The notes below the pieces were generated by a model, which saw only the letters and a program-made list of their open reading frames with translations, was not told the origin of the DNA and did no database searches. The position numbers and the translations under genes are program-made. From Mesorhizobium sp. WSM4306 (GTDB lineage Bacteria > Pseudomonadota > Alphaproteobacteria > Rhizobiales > Rhizobiaceae), in the NCBI RefSeq assembly GCF_007003975.1, contig NZ_VFTC01000004.1:170396-234395 (forward strand): DNA of 64,000 bases, in the 5' to 3' direction. Positions 9,312 to 18,235 of this stretch are shown here, piece by piece. Every line of letters begins with the position of its first letter. Position 1 is the stretch's first letter.

Positions 9312-10136
9312 ATGGCCAAACCTCAACGCAACAATCGATCGTATCAATGGCGCAAGCGCTCCGGCGGCCGCCGCCTAGGCCGCGGGTTGGCTGCCCCACT
9401 GCCGCTCCTCTTCGTGGTTCTCGTCGCTGCCGGCGCGCTGATGTCGCAGGCGGTCACGAAGCAAAGGATCGCCTCTGACGTATCAGCCCCGTCGAACTCG
9501 ACCAGCCCGCAGCCTGCCACGATCGCCGGTGTTGCCTCCGTCATCGATGGCGACACAATCGAGATTCACGGGCAACGCATTCGCTTCAACGGCATCGACG
9601 CGCCGGAGGCTGCGCAGCAGTGCGCCGACGGCAAGGGCAAGCCGTATCGTTGCGGGGCGAAGTCGGCCGCGGCTCTCGGCCAATACTTGGCTGCCTCGAG
9701 CCCAATCAAATGCTCGTTCGTCACTTGGGATCGCTACCACCGTTTTGTCGGCGACTGCCGGCGCGCAGACGGCGCCAGCGTGGCCGCCTGGATGGTCGAA
9801 CACGGTCAGGCGCTGGATTGGCCTCGTTACAGCAACGGCGCCTACAGCGCGCAGCAGGCGAGCGCGCAGGCTGCCAAGGTCGGCCTGTGGGCCGGAACGT
9901 TTCAAGCGCCTTGGGAATGGCGTGCAGCGCACGTCGAAGGCGCGGCGCCGTCGCGCGAGGCGTTCGACATCGTCAGTCGCCCGCTGGTCGCGCAGAGCGG
10001 CTACTCATGCGAGCCGCGGCGCACGTGCAAGCAGATCGGGTCGTGCGAGGAAGCCCAGTGGTATCTGCGCAACTGCTCGTGGGGCGGGAAGCTAGATCGG
10101 GACGGCGACGGGAAGGCATGCGAGACGCTTTGCTGA
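9312..10136 (+). CDS. Membrane-anchored or secreted thermonuclease-family protein with excalibur domain
   Basis: A 274-residue protein. The basic N-terminus is followed by one membrane segment (about residues 27-46). A staphylococcal-nuclease-like fold comes next: VIDGDTIEIHGQRIRFNGID and APEAAQQC (about 75-105), with catalytic Arg and acidic residues retained and additional cysteines. The C-terminus is an excalibur-type calcium-binding module with DRDGDGKACE. Such nucleases are frequent in rhizobial genomes and mobile regions. The stop overlaps the start of the next gene (TGATG). Confidence 0.82.
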   Translation: MAKPQRNNRSYQWRKRSGGRRLGRGLAAPLPLLFVVLVAAGALMSQAVTKQRIASDVSAPSNSTSPQPATIAGVASVIDGDTIEIHGQRIRFNGIDAPEAAQQCADGKGKPYRCGAKSAAALGQYLAASSPIKCSFVTWDRYHRFVGDCRRADGASVAAWMVEHGQALDWPRYSNGAYSAQQASAQAAKVGLWAGTFQAPWEWRAAHVEGAAPSREAFDIVSRPLVAQSGYSCEPRRTCKQIGSCEEAQWYLRNCSWGGKLDRDGDGKACETLC

Positions 10137-10909
10137 TGTCTGCAGGCCCAAACAAAACGCTCGATCTGGATTTGGAACTCGACAGGTTTGCTAACCGCTC
10201 CTTTCTGGAAATTGCGGACCACGATTACGTGAGCGCGCGCCTCAGCAGCCGTTCGCGATTGCCGTCGCAATTTCTGTGGCAGGCACAGCAGGCCCTTGAA
10301 AAATACTTCAAGTTCATTCTGCTAGTTCACCGGATCAAGGCCCCCAAAATCCTCCATGATCTGGAGCGGGCGCTGGATCTGCTTGATCAGCAATTGCCGT
10401 TCGCGCTCGATCTCTCCAATGACACAAGAGACTTCGTAAAGTTTGTGAATGGCGTTGGTCGCTGGCGATATTTGGAAGGTTCGATCGTCCTCAAAGGCCT
10501 CGAATTGCACCAGCTGGATCGGGCTGTGTGGGAAATCCGCCGATACTGTCAGCGGCGGCTCGCGAGAACCCAAAGTGGACCAACCGCGGCCGGCGATCGA
10601 GATTTGTGTATGGCGGAATTGATCGCAGCCGCAAGCAATCGACAGGCATTTTCGATCAACGGGGAACTGGAAAGTATCGTCAGCGATCACAAGCACCCCG
10701 CCAGGAAGGCTCTCGTCTGGCAAAATCTATGTTACGGAAAAAGGCGCAGAGAGCGTCTGTTCAATGTGCCGACGCCTATGTTCATCAAGAACGCGCCGCT
10801 TTGGCTGACTCCCGACATTGTCGACGAGGTTAGTCAGTACGTCCACATCCCCGCCGATGCCAAAAAGGCATATCGCGAGCTAATCGCCGTTCGTGCAAAG
10901 GCACCATAG
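10136..10909 (+). CDS. HEPN-domain protein, function unknown
   Basis: A 257-residue protein whose start overlaps the nuclease stop (TGATG). The first half has the HEPN four-helix pattern seen in nucleotide-binding and toxin-like HEPN proteins: FLWQAQQALEKYFKFILLVH, then ILHDLERALDLLD. The Arg-x4-6-His RNase motif of HEPN toxins is not evident. The second half (about 150-257) is unrecognised. Whether it works with the adjacent nuclease is unknown; the overlap only implies co-translation. Confidence 0.65.
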   Translation: MSAGPNKTLDLDLELDRFANRSFLEIADHDYVSARLSSRSRLPSQFLWQAQQALEKYFKFILLVHRIKAPKILHDLERALDLLDQQLPFALDLSNDTRDFVKFVNGVGRWRYLEGSIVLKGLELHQLDRAVWEIRRYCQRRLARTQSGPTAAGDRDLCMAELIAAASNRQAFSINGELESIVSDHKHPARKALVWQNLCYGKRRRERLFNVPTPMFIKNAPLWLTPDIVDEVSQYVHIPADAKKAYRELIAVRAKAP

Positions 10910-10953
10910 ACAGCAAATCCGCTCGGCCTGCAAAATTTGAGGAAGAGCTAGAT

Positions 10954-11388
10954 ATGAAACGACGTGCTCGCATGACGACCGGTGCCTGTCTATCCGCCGT
11001 TCTCGACTGGCTTGGCGGCGAGCTCAATCTGAACGTTCGAGCGAGCCGTGTGTTGGTGATCGACGGGCGCCTGTGGATTGAACTCTCTGGGCTACATGAT
11101 CCGGACGAACCGGATGTCGATCAATATGCCCATGCACGTGGCGTGCTTTGGTCGCGCCCAATCGTTGACGAGACCACCGCTTTGACCAAGGACGTCATTC
11201 TTCTGGTGCTGCACGTTGGCAATCCTACGCCACGCATCGACCTAGGCCCCAACTACTCGTCGACTTCGACCCCGCTGCCTTGGCAGACCCTTGCGCTAGT
11301 CCCGACCACGGACGGCGTTGAAGGACGTAGCGTGAGCTGGGTCCGAGAGCGGTGGGGCGAAACGATGACATGGCCTTTTGACGGCTAG
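10954..11388 (+). CDS. Hypothetical protein
   Basis: A 144-residue soluble protein following GGAAGAG at a good distance. It is acidic in the middle (DPDEPDVDQ) with alternating hydrophobic strands, suggesting a small beta-rich fold. No signal peptide, membrane segment or known motif was recognised. It is on the same strand as its neighbours, with 44 bases to the HEPN gene. The calling rests on the ribosome site, length and lack of a better alternative frame. Confidence 0.5.
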   Translation: MKRRARMTTGACLSAVLDWLGGELNLNVRASRVLVIDGRLWIELSGLHDPDEPDVDQYAHARGVLWSRPIVDETTALTKDVILLVLHVGNPTPRIDLGPNYSSTSTPLPWQTLALVPTTDGVEGRSVSWVRERWGETMTWPFDG

Positions 11389-11440
11389 TCAGGGACCGAT
11401 CTCGGTTGCGCGCCTCTCACCGCGCCTAGGAGGGAGAAGA

Positions 11441-11722
11441 ATGAAGCTGTTGGCGAAGGTGCTCGCCGCGTCTGCGTGCTTGGCCGGTTGCAGCGCGGAA
11501 GCGGATGATGGCAGCACCTACACCCTTTATCGGGGCTCCCTCACTGGAGAGATGCGAATCCACGTAGCCACCTTCAATGCAACCGAGAGCGAAGCCTACA
11601 ACCACGAAAACTGTCAGATTGCCGCCGATCTGTTCCAGGCGCAGCCCGGTGTTCTCGTCCGGTCCTGGTGCGAGAAAGGCCGCTATCTTACTGCACCCGT
11701 CGTTTTGCTGCGGGTAAGGTGA
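11441..11722 (+). CDS. Small putative lipoprotein
   Basis: A 93-residue protein with a strong ribosome site (AGGAGGGAG) and a leader MKLLAKVLAASACLAGC ending in a lipobox cysteine. The mature part is about 75 residues, with the segment ATESEAYNHENCQIAADLFQ and two further cysteines that could form a disulphide. Similar short lipoproteins occur in rhizobial accessory regions. No function can be assigned. The 226-base gap that follows must hold the promoter of the ThDP gene. Confidence 0.65.
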   Translation: MKLLAKVLAASACLAGCSAEADDGSTYTLYRGSLTGEMRIHVATFNATESEAYNHENCQIAADLFQAQPGVLVRSWCEKGRYLTAPVVLLRVR

Positions 11723-11948
11723 GCAACGCGATTGGTCAAAGCTGCATACCGAGGCTTGCCTCTGTCGAAGAACCTTTCTCGCGGCCGTGAGGGCGAGTCA
11801 GGCTCCGGCCAATCTTCCGTACGAACTGCAACGATCACCGACGTAAAAAAGCACCGAAATGTTGAAATATGGCACCCTTAGTCAGCGATTAATGATGAAA
11901 CTCCGTAACGCGCGGGGGTGCTCCCGGTAAGCCTATACGGAGGATGAG

Positions 11949-13622
11949 ATGAACGGTGCGGATCTGATTGCAGCCATCTTGAAAAAGGAGGGCGTCGAGT
12001 ACATTCCCGCATTCCCCCACAGCGATATTATAGACTGCGGCGCCAAGCTTGGCATTGTCCCATTGATCGTGCGCCAGGAGCGCCACGCGCTGCATATCGC
12101 CGACGGCTACGCGCGCATGACCGGCGGACGCAAGATCTGCTGCACCACGGTGCAATATGGACCCGGATCGGAAAATGCTGTCGGAGCCGTGGCGCAGTGC
12201 TATGGCGACAACGTGCCGGTTCTGCACATGCCCGGCGGCTATGCCCGCGCCGATCAAGGGATCGCGCCGAACTACAACGCCGCGCGCAACATGCAGCTGA
12301 TCAACAAATGGTGCGAAATGGTCTATCAGGCCGACCGCATTCCGCAGATGATGCAAAACGCCTTTGCGATGCTGAAGAACGGCCGCCCCGGCCCGGTCAC
12401 TTTGGAAGTGCCCATCGATATCTTCACTGAAGAGGTTGATCCTGCCCTGCTGGATTCCTACAAGCCGCAGCGGCGCTCAGCCCCGTGTGCCGATCTGGCC
12501 GATATTGCGGAAATAGCCGATATCCTCCTAGCCGCTAAGGCCCCAGTGATCATCGCCGGTCAGGGCATCCTTTATGCCGAGGCCTGGGACGAGCTTATTG
12601 AACTGGCCGAGCTGACCGATACGCCGGTAATCTCAACTCTGAACGGGAAGAGCTGTTTTCCTGAAAATCACCCGCTTTATGTGGGCTGTGCCGGTGGCGC
12701 ACGCCCCGACGGGCTAAACCGAACGCTGGAACGTGCAGACGTCTATATCGGCTTGGGCACAAGTTTTACCACCTCGGACTACATCACGCCGTTCCCGCGC
12801 GCGGGCCGCACCTTCGTGCAGCTGACGAACTGGGAAGGTGACATTTCCAAGGACTACCCGGTCGACCTGGGTGTGATCGGTGACGCCAAGCCCTCGATGA
12901 GGGCGCTGATTTCGGCGATAAAGGACAAGACAGCTGGCAAGGGTGTGGACCGCCCAGCGGTGATCAAGACCATTGCCGCCGAGAAACAGGCGTTCCTCGA
13001 CAAATTGATGCCGATGCTCACATCGGATGAGATACCGATCAGCCCTTACCGTGTCGTCTGGGATCTGATGCACACGGTTGACCGAACCAAAACTGTCCTG
13101 ACCCACGATGCGGGCAGCCCGCGCGACCAGATCACACCCTACTATGAGGCGATTGTCCCGCATGGCTACATGGGCTGGGGCAAGACCACCCAACTCGGCA
13201 TGGGGCTAGGGCTGATGCAGGGCGCGAAACTGGCCAATCCGGGCTGGACCTGTGTGAACATCATGGGCGATGCGGCCATCGGCATGGTTGGCATGGACTT
13301 CGAAACGGCCGTGCGCCTGAAACTGGGCACGCTGACCATCGTCCTGAAAAACTCAATCATGGGCGGTTACACCAAGCATCATCCGAACGCCGCGCAGCGC
13401 TATCAGATCGAGGAATTGGGCGGCGACTATGCAGCGATGGCCCGGGCCTTTGGCGGTTTCGGCGAAGAGGTATCCGACCCAGCGCAAATCGTGCCGGCCA
13501 TCAAGCGCGCGCTGGAACAGAACGCAAAGGGCATTCCGGCACTGTTGCAGATCATCACCAAGGAAGAGTTGAACATGGCCAAGGCCCTTCCCGAAGGCGT
13601 CGGCCCTCACGTGCAAGTCTGA
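11949..13622 (+). CDS. Thiamine-diphosphate-dependent enzyme (acetolactate synthase/benzoylformate decarboxylase superfamily)
   Basis: 557 residues, the usual length for this superfamily. The N-terminal PYR domain supplies the catalytic Glu in VRQERHALHIADGYAR. A central domain includes ILLAAKAPVIIAGQGI. The C-terminal PP domain carries the ThDP motif as GDAAIGMVGMDFETAV, ending in LKNS instead of the classical GDG to NN ends. The start follows GGAGGATGAG. The reaction is unknown; options are 2-oxoacid decarboxylase, carboligase or sulfoacetaldehyde-type lyase. It sits with a GMC alcohol oxidoreductase, an aldehyde dehydrogenase and an FMN 2-hydroxyacid dehydrogenase, which argues for 2-oxoacid decarboxylation in one pathway. 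Confidence 0.82.
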   Translation: MNGADLIAAILKKEGVEYIPAFPHSDIIDCGAKLGIVPLIVRQERHALHIADGYARMTGGRKICCTTVQYGPGSENAVGAVAQCYGDNVPVLHMPGGYARADQGIAPNYNAARNMQLINKWCEMVYQADRIPQMMQNAFAMLKNGRPGPVTLEVPIDIFTEEVDPALLDSYKPQRRSAPCADLADIAEIADILLAAKAPVIIAGQGILYAEAWDELIELAELTDTPVISTLNGKSCFPENHPLYVGCAGGARPDGLNRTLERADVYIGLGTSFTTSDYITPFPRAGRTFVQLTNWEGDISKDYPVDLGVIGDAKPSMRALISAIKDKTAGKGVDRPAVIKTIAAEKQAFLDKLMPMLTSDEIPISPYRVVWDLMHTVDRTKTVLTHDAGSPRDQITPYYEAIVPHGYMGWGKTTQLGMGLGLMQGAKLANPGWTCVNIMGDAAIGMVGMDFETAVRLKLGTLTIVLKNSIMGGYTKHHPNAAQRYQIEELGGDYAAMARAFGGFGEEVSDPAQIVPAIKRALEQNAKGIPALLQIITKEELNMAKALPEGVGPHVQV

Positions 13623-13632
13623 AATCGCACCA

Positions 13633-13665
13633 GCCCTGCCTGCCTCCGGCAGGGCCTTTGTCTTT
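13633..13665 (+). terminator. Rho-independent terminator or attenuator after the ThDP gene
   Basis: A perfect 8-bp stem GCCCTGCC (13633-13640)/GGCAGGGC (13648-13655) with a 7-base loop is followed by CTTTGTCTTT. It lies between the ThDP gene and the GMC gene 11 bases from the ThDP stop. It probably reduces transcription of the downstream oxidoreductases. Confidence 0.7.
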
Positions 13666-13675
13666 GCGGGATGAT

Positions 13676-15301
13676 ATGGAAACTGCACAAACAGATTATG
13701 TCATCGTGGGGGGCGGCACAGCCGGCTGCGTTCTTGCAGCTAAGCTGACTGAAGATCCTAAAGTTACGGTCGTTATGCTGGAAGCAGGGCCGCATCATCG
13801 CGGCCTGCTAATCCACATGCCTGCAGCCATAGCTGCGCTATATGACAAAGGCACCTACCATTGGGCATATCGAGCGCAACCCGAAAGCTTCGCGGATTGC
13901 AAGGTGTTGCCTTACAAGATGGGCCGGATCGTCGGTGGGTCATCAGCAATAAACGGGCTGGTCTGGGCGCGAGGGAACCCGCTTGATTACGATGACTGGG
14001 CAACCAGCGGCTGCCCAGGATGGAGCTATGACCAGTTGGAGCCGGTCTTTCGCCGCATTGAGGCGTTCGAAGAGCCAGGCGACGTGCATATGGGCCATCA
14101 CGGACCGATCCCTGTCACGGTTGGGCGGCCCGCAGACCAAATGCTATCCGACGCCTTTATCAAGGCTGCTGCACAGGCAGGCGAACGGATAAACCCAAAT
14201 CACAACAGTGGCGATCAGGAAGGTTTTTGCGCGCTTCATCGTAATACCCGTGGTGGGCTGCGCGGCGATGTCTATCAGGGGTATGTCCACCCCGTCAGAA
14301 ACCGTCCCAACCTCAAAATACTGCCCGGCCAGACGGTGCGGCGCATTCTTTTCGATGGATTGCGCGCGATCGGCGTCGAGGCGGGCACCGACGCGCACCC
14401 CCGGCGCTTCCTTGCGGGGGCCGAGGTTCTACTTTGCGCCGGCGCGATCGCCAGTCCGCAATTGCTTGAGGTGTCGGGCATTGGCGATCCCGCGATCTTG
14501 GCGCGGGCCGGCATTACGCCGTTTCACGACCTGCCAGGCGTGGGAGAGAACTTTCACACACACCCGACCATCGCTTTAACGTTCTCTTGCAAGAAGCCGG
14601 TTTCGATATTGAACGCGACGCGCGGGATGGGAAAGCTCTTGGTCGGTCTGCGCTGGATCCTGATGCGCACCGGACCAGCTGCGACGAACCATTTCGAGGC
14701 GGGGGCTTTTTTGAAAAGCCACGCTTGTGCCGACCGTCCGGACTATCAACTGACCTTCCTGCCTTTGGCACTGAGTGGAACCACCAGTGTAGCTGCATCC
14801 CACGGGTTTCAAGTCTACATCGAGTTGATTGGCTGCAAAAGCCGCGGTCGGACTCATGTGACAACACCCGATATCGCCACGTCAGCGGCCTTCTGTTTCA
14901 ACTACCTGCAAGATGGACGGGATATGGAAGTCTTCAAAAAAGCGTTGGCAAAAGTGCGCCAGATAGTGGCGCAGCCTGCGTTTGAGGCGGTTCTCGGGCA
15001 TGAGATAGCACCCGGCGCCGAGGTTGCCAGTGAGGCCGAGATCGAGGCCTGGATCCGCAAATGCGCGTCGATCAGCCATCATCTGGTTGGCTCGTGCAAG
15101 ATGGGTCCCGAGGTTGACCCCATGGCCGTCGTGGATTCCGACTTGCGGGTCCGGGGTCTAGACGGATTGCGGGTGATCGACGCATCGATCATGCCGAAAA
15201 TCACCTCGGCGAACACCCATGCAACCACGATAGCAATCGCCGAACGGGCGGCCACCATCATCCGCGGACGACGCCTGAGTGCCACGAGGACAAGCACATG
15301 A
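13676..15301 (+). CDS. GMC-family FAD alcohol oxidoreductase (choline dehydrogenase-like)
   Basis: 541 residues, full length for the BetA/GMC group. The N-terminal dinucleotide-binding motif is [35 protein letters not shown] is the FAD-covering signature. [10 protein letters not shown] near the C-terminus contains the active-site His region, and the [16 protein letters not shown] tail is typical. The start at 13676 is preferred because the upstream TTG lies in the terminator. The gene overlaps the aldehyde dehydrogenase by four bases, so alcohol to aldehyde to acid oxidation is likely a coupled pair. It is related to, but clearly divergent from, choline dehydrogenase. Confidence 0.85.
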   Translation: METAQTDYVIVGGGTAGCVLAAKLTEDPKVTVVMLEAGPHHRGLLIHMPAAIAALYDKGTYHWAYRAQPESFADCKVLPYKMGRIVGGSSAINGLVWARGNPLDYDDWATSGCPGWSYDQLEPVFRRIEAFEEPGDVHMGHHGPIPVTVGRPADQMLSDAFIKAAAQAGERINPNHNSGDQEGFCALHRNTRGGLRGDVYQGYVHPVRNRPNLKILPGQTVRRILFDGLRAIGVEAGTDAHPRRFLAGAEVLLCAGAIASPQLLEVSGIGDPAILARAGITPFHDLPGVGENFHTHPTIALTFSCKKPVSILNATRGMGKLLVGLRWILMRTGPAATNHFEAGAFLKSHACADRPDYQLTFLPLALSGTTSVAASHGFQVYIELIGCKSRGRTHVTTPDIATSAAFCFNYLQDGRDMEVFKKALAKVRQIVAQPAFEAVLGHEIAPGAEVASEAEIEAWIRKCASISHHLVGSCKMGPEVDPMAVVDSDLRVRGLDGLRVIDASIMPKITSANTHATTIAIAERAATIIRGRRLSATRTST

Positions 15302-16752
15302 AATTTCAACCCAAAGCAAGCCATTTCATCGACGGGGCTTATGTCGAAGACACGCAGGGCGCACAGATCGAGGTGGTCTTTCCCGCCACTGGGGAGGTAA
15401 TCGCACGCTTGCATTCGGCCACACCCGTCATTGTCGAGCGGGCGCTGAATGCCGCCCGCGATGCGCAAAGGGCCTGGGCAGCCATGACGGGGACGGAACG
15501 AGGCCGCGTGTTGCGCCGGGCTGCGGACATCATGCGGGCCCGCAACCATGATTTGAGCGTTCTGGAAACCCATGAGACTGGCAAGCCGCTTCAGGAAACG
15601 CTTGTTGCCGATGCAACTTCGGGAGCCGACGCGCTAGAATATTTCGGTGGACTGGCGGGCAGCCTGACGGGAGCGCATATTCAGCTCGCTCGGGGTGATT
15701 TCGTCTACACAATTCGTGAGGCCTTGGGCGTCTGCGTCGGCATTGGCGCTTGGAACTATCCGACCCAGATTGCCTGCTGGAAGGGTGCACCAGCACTGGC
15801 TTGCGGCAATTCTATGATTTTCAAGCCCTCTGAAACCACGCCGCTTTCGGCGCTGAAAGTCGCAGAGATCTTAATCGAGGCCGGTGCTCCCAAGGGGATC
15901 TACAATGTCATTCAGGGCTACGGCGATGTTGGCGCCTCGCTTGTCAGCGATCCACGTGTGGCCAAGGTTTCGCTGACCGGTTCGGTTGCAACCGGGCGCA
16001 AAGTCTATGCGACTGCGGCCGACGGTATGAAGTATGTCACCATGGAGCTTGGCGGCAAGTCACCGCTGATCGTATTTGACGATGCGGATCTGGAAAACGC
16101 GGTTTCCGGCGCGATGCTTGGGAATTTCTACAGCACAGGCCAAGTCTGTTCTAATGGCACACGGGTATTCGTTCAGAAGGGCATCAAACAGGCCTTTCTG
16201 GATCGCTTGTGTGCACGCTTGAAAAATGCGGTGATCGGCGATCCGCTAGACGAGGCGACAAATTTTGGCCCGATGGTTAGTGCGCGGCAGCGAGAAATTG
16301 TCCTGTCCTATATCGCAAAAGGCCAGGCCGAGGGCGCGCGTTTGGTCTATGGTGGGAAACGGATCGGCTACACTGGGTTCTACCTTCAGCCAACCGTATT
16401 CGCCGATGTCACTGACACCATGACTATTGCTCGCGAAGAGATATTCGGCCCGGTGATGTGTGTTCTGGATTTCGAGACCGAGGCCGAGGTGATCGCCCGT
16501 GCTAACAGCACCGAGTTCGGCCTCGCCGCGGGAGTATTCACCCGTGACCTGACCCGCGCCCATCGTGTGGTGGCCGGTTTCGAGGCCGGCACATGCTACA
16601 TCAACGTCTACAATCTGGCTCCCGTCGAAGCACCTTTCGGTGGGTGCAAGTTTTCGGGTGTCGGGCGCGAAAACTCGAAGCTGGCCATCAACCACTATTC
16701 TCAGATGAAGACGGTTTATGTGGCGATGAATGACGTAGTGGCGCCTTATTGA
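15298..16752 (+). CDS. betB: Betaine-aldehyde dehydrogenase-like NAD(P)-dependent aldehyde dehydrogenase
   Basis: 484 residues, the length of BetB. Catalytic elements are intact: [16 protein letters not shown] (general-base Glu in MELGGKSP), the nucleophile Cys in [14 protein letters not shown], the oxyanion Asn in GAWNYPTQ, and EEIFGPVM. The sequence follows BetB closely along its length, including [11 protein letters not shown] and the NGTRVFV loop. Translation is coupled (ATGA) to the GMC enzyme. BetI and the usual transporter are absent from the window, so the physiological aldehyde may not be betaine aldehyde. Confidence 0.8.
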   Translation: MKFQPKASHFIDGAYVEDTQGAQIEVVFPATGEVIARLHSATPVIVERALNAARDAQRAWAAMTGTERGRVLRRAADIMRARNHDLSVLETHETGKPLQETLVADATSGADALEYFGGLAGSLTGAHIQLARGDFVYTIREALGVCVGIGAWNYPTQIACWKGAPALACGNSMIFKPSETTPLSALKVAEILIEAGAPKGIYNVIQGYGDVGASLVSDPRVAKVSLTGSVATGRKVYATAADGMKYVTMELGGKSPLIVFDDADLENAVSGAMLGNFYSTGQVCSNGTRVFVQKGIKQAFLDRLCARLKNAVIGDPLDEATNFGPMVSARQREIVLSYIAKGQAEGARLVYGGKRIGYTGFYLQPTVFADVTDTMTIAREEIFGPVMCVLDFETEAEVIARANSTEFGLAAGVFTRDLTRAHRVVAGFEAGTCYINVYNLAPVEAPFGGCKFSGVGRENSKLAINHYSQMKTVYVAMNDVVAPY

Positions 16753-17071
16753 GATCGGAGCCTGACGGTGGAACAAGGGATTTCGGCGATGGCCACGAGA
16801 CCTGACGGGTTGATCTGCGACCTTTCGGCTTACAATTAGGGGCTGGCATCCAAGACCGGTTTGGGACGCAGCTGAAGGGCCGTGAAGCGATGGAACTGAT
16901 TACGAGATAGCCTCGCGCCTTTGCAGGATCTGTGAGCAAAACGATGGCATTGCCGGCCAGTGATGCAGCGGCAATGAGCCAGTTCTGCTTTATCTGACTA
17001 CCAAGTATCCCAGGAGGAGGCGCCACGGTGCGTTCGCCAATTCCGGACACCAGTAGTCATAGGGAACTGGA
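16753..17071. other. Gene-free gap between aldehyde dehydrogenase and FMN dehydrogenase
   Basis: This 319-base gap has no supported gene. Open frames exist but lack a ribosome site and family resemblance. The end of the gap carries a CAGGAGGAGGCG stretch (about 17012-17023) without a start codon at a proper distance. It may hold a promoter for the downstream FMN dehydrogenase or be the scar of a lost gene. Confidence 0.4.
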
Positions 17072-18235
17072 ATGCCAATGGATCAACGATTTCCCAGTAT
17101 TGACGACATGGAACGCACTGCGCTGCGGCGCATCCCGCGCTTTGCTTCGGAATATCTGCGCGGCGGAATCGGGCGCGAAGCCTGCCTCCGTCGCAATCGC
17201 GATGCCCTGGACCAAGTGTTGTTCGATCCCTGTTACCTGCAGGAACAGGAGGTCAATCGCCCCGCACTTGGCGTTGAGCTGCTCGGCCGCGCCTATGCCT
17301 TGCCATTCGGGATTGGCCCTCTCGGGCTTTCGGGCCTGATGTGGCCCGGCGCGGTTGACATTCTGGCGCGCGTCGCCAGCGAGGCGAACATCCCCATGGG
17401 ATTGTCGCATTTCGCCACCAGCCACATGAGCGATTTTCGCGCCACTGCAGGGACGAACGGGTGGTTTCAGTTCTACCCCGCCCGCGATCCGGAAATGCGC
17501 CACGCGATGCTGGAGGAAATTGCCGCCACCGGGTTCGAAGTGCTGATCGTGACAGTGGACATCCCCACCGCCACCCGCCGCGATCGCGAATTGCGCGTTG
17601 GGCTTTCAGTGCCGCCAGAGATCAGTGTTTCGACGCTTTTCGAAGTCGCCACACACCCCCGCTGGGCCCTTGCCACGCTGCGCGAGGGCACTCCAGCCTT
17701 CAAAAACCTTGCTCCCTATGTTCCCAGAGGACTGTCGATGGCGGAACAGGCAGCCTTTCTGACGGACATGATCGAGGGCCACGTGACCCGCGATATTCTG
17801 CGCGACATCCGCGACCAATGGGCCGGCAAGCTGATCGTCAAGGGCGTCATGACGGTCGAGGACGCACGGACCGCGCTGGATTGCGGCGCGGACGGGGTCT
17901 GGGTTTCTAACCACGGCGCCCGTCAACTGGATGCCGCTCGTTCCCCTGTCGAGGTCCTGCCCGCCATCCGCGCGGCACTTGAACCCGATATACCGCTCAT
18001 GGCCGACAGCGGCCCACGCACCGGGCTCGACGTCGCCCGTATGCTGGCCTTGGGCGCGGATTTCGTGTTTCTGGGCCGCTCCTTCATTTTCGCCGTTGCC
18101 GCTATAGGCGCACGCGGCGGCGACCACGCAGTACATGTGCTGCGTGAGGAATTGCACTGTGCACTGGCGCAGATCGGCTGCCCTTCGGTGCGGGAATTGC
18201 CTCGGTTTCTCGCCAGCTGTTCTAGGCAGGATTAG
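17072..18235 (+). CDS. FMN-dependent 2-hydroxyacid dehydrogenase/oxidase
   Basis: A 387-residue TIM-barrel flavoprotein of the lactate/mandelate dehydrogenase and glycolate oxidase family. Motifs are the FMN-binding LPFGIGPLGLSGL near residue 75, the catalytic Lys in KLIVKGVMTVEDA and the active-site His in VWVSNHGARQLD. The phosphate-binding MADSGPRTGLDV and ALGADFVFLGRSF follow. Such enzymes oxidise L-2-hydroxyacids to 2-oxoacids, which would be natural substrates for the ThDP enzyme of the same cassette. It ends four bases into the convergent regulator gene. Either ATG (17072 or 17078) may be used. Confidence 0.87.
   Translation: MPMDQRFPSIDDMERTALRRIPRFASEYLRGGIGREACLRRNRDALDQVLFDPCYLQEQEVNRPALGVELLGRAYALPFGIGPLGLSGLMWPGAVDILARVASEANIPMGLSHFATSHMSDFRATAGTNGWFQFYPARDPEMRHAMLEEIAATGFEVLIVTVDIPTATRRDRELRVGLSVPPEISVSTLFEVATHPRWALATLREGTPAFKNLAPYVPRGLSMAEQAAFLTDMIEGHVTRDILRDIRDQWAGKLIVKGVMTVEDARTALDCGADGVWVSNHGARQLDAARSPVEVLPAIRAALEPDIPLMADSGPRTGLDVARMLALGADFVFLGRSFIFAVAAIGARGGDHAVHVLREELHCALAQIGCPSVRELPRFLASCSRQD

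Noticed and set aside
9620..10135. Possible 172-codon N-terminal extension of the HEPN protein
   Set aside because: It lies entirely inside the nuclease gene in another frame and has shadow-like composition. The TGATG overlap gives a natural start.
10136..10909. HEPN protein as the toxin of a HEPN/MNT toxin-antitoxin pair
   Set aside because: No MNT nucleotidyltransferase gene is adjacent and the HEPN RNase motif was not found.
16688..17050. A 120-codon minus-strand open frame with a hydrophobic Ala-rich stretch in the gap after the aldehyde dehydrogenase
   Set aside because: No ribosome site or recognisable family. It overlaps the end of the aldehyde dehydrogenase gene and its C-terminal half looks like antisense of coding DNA.
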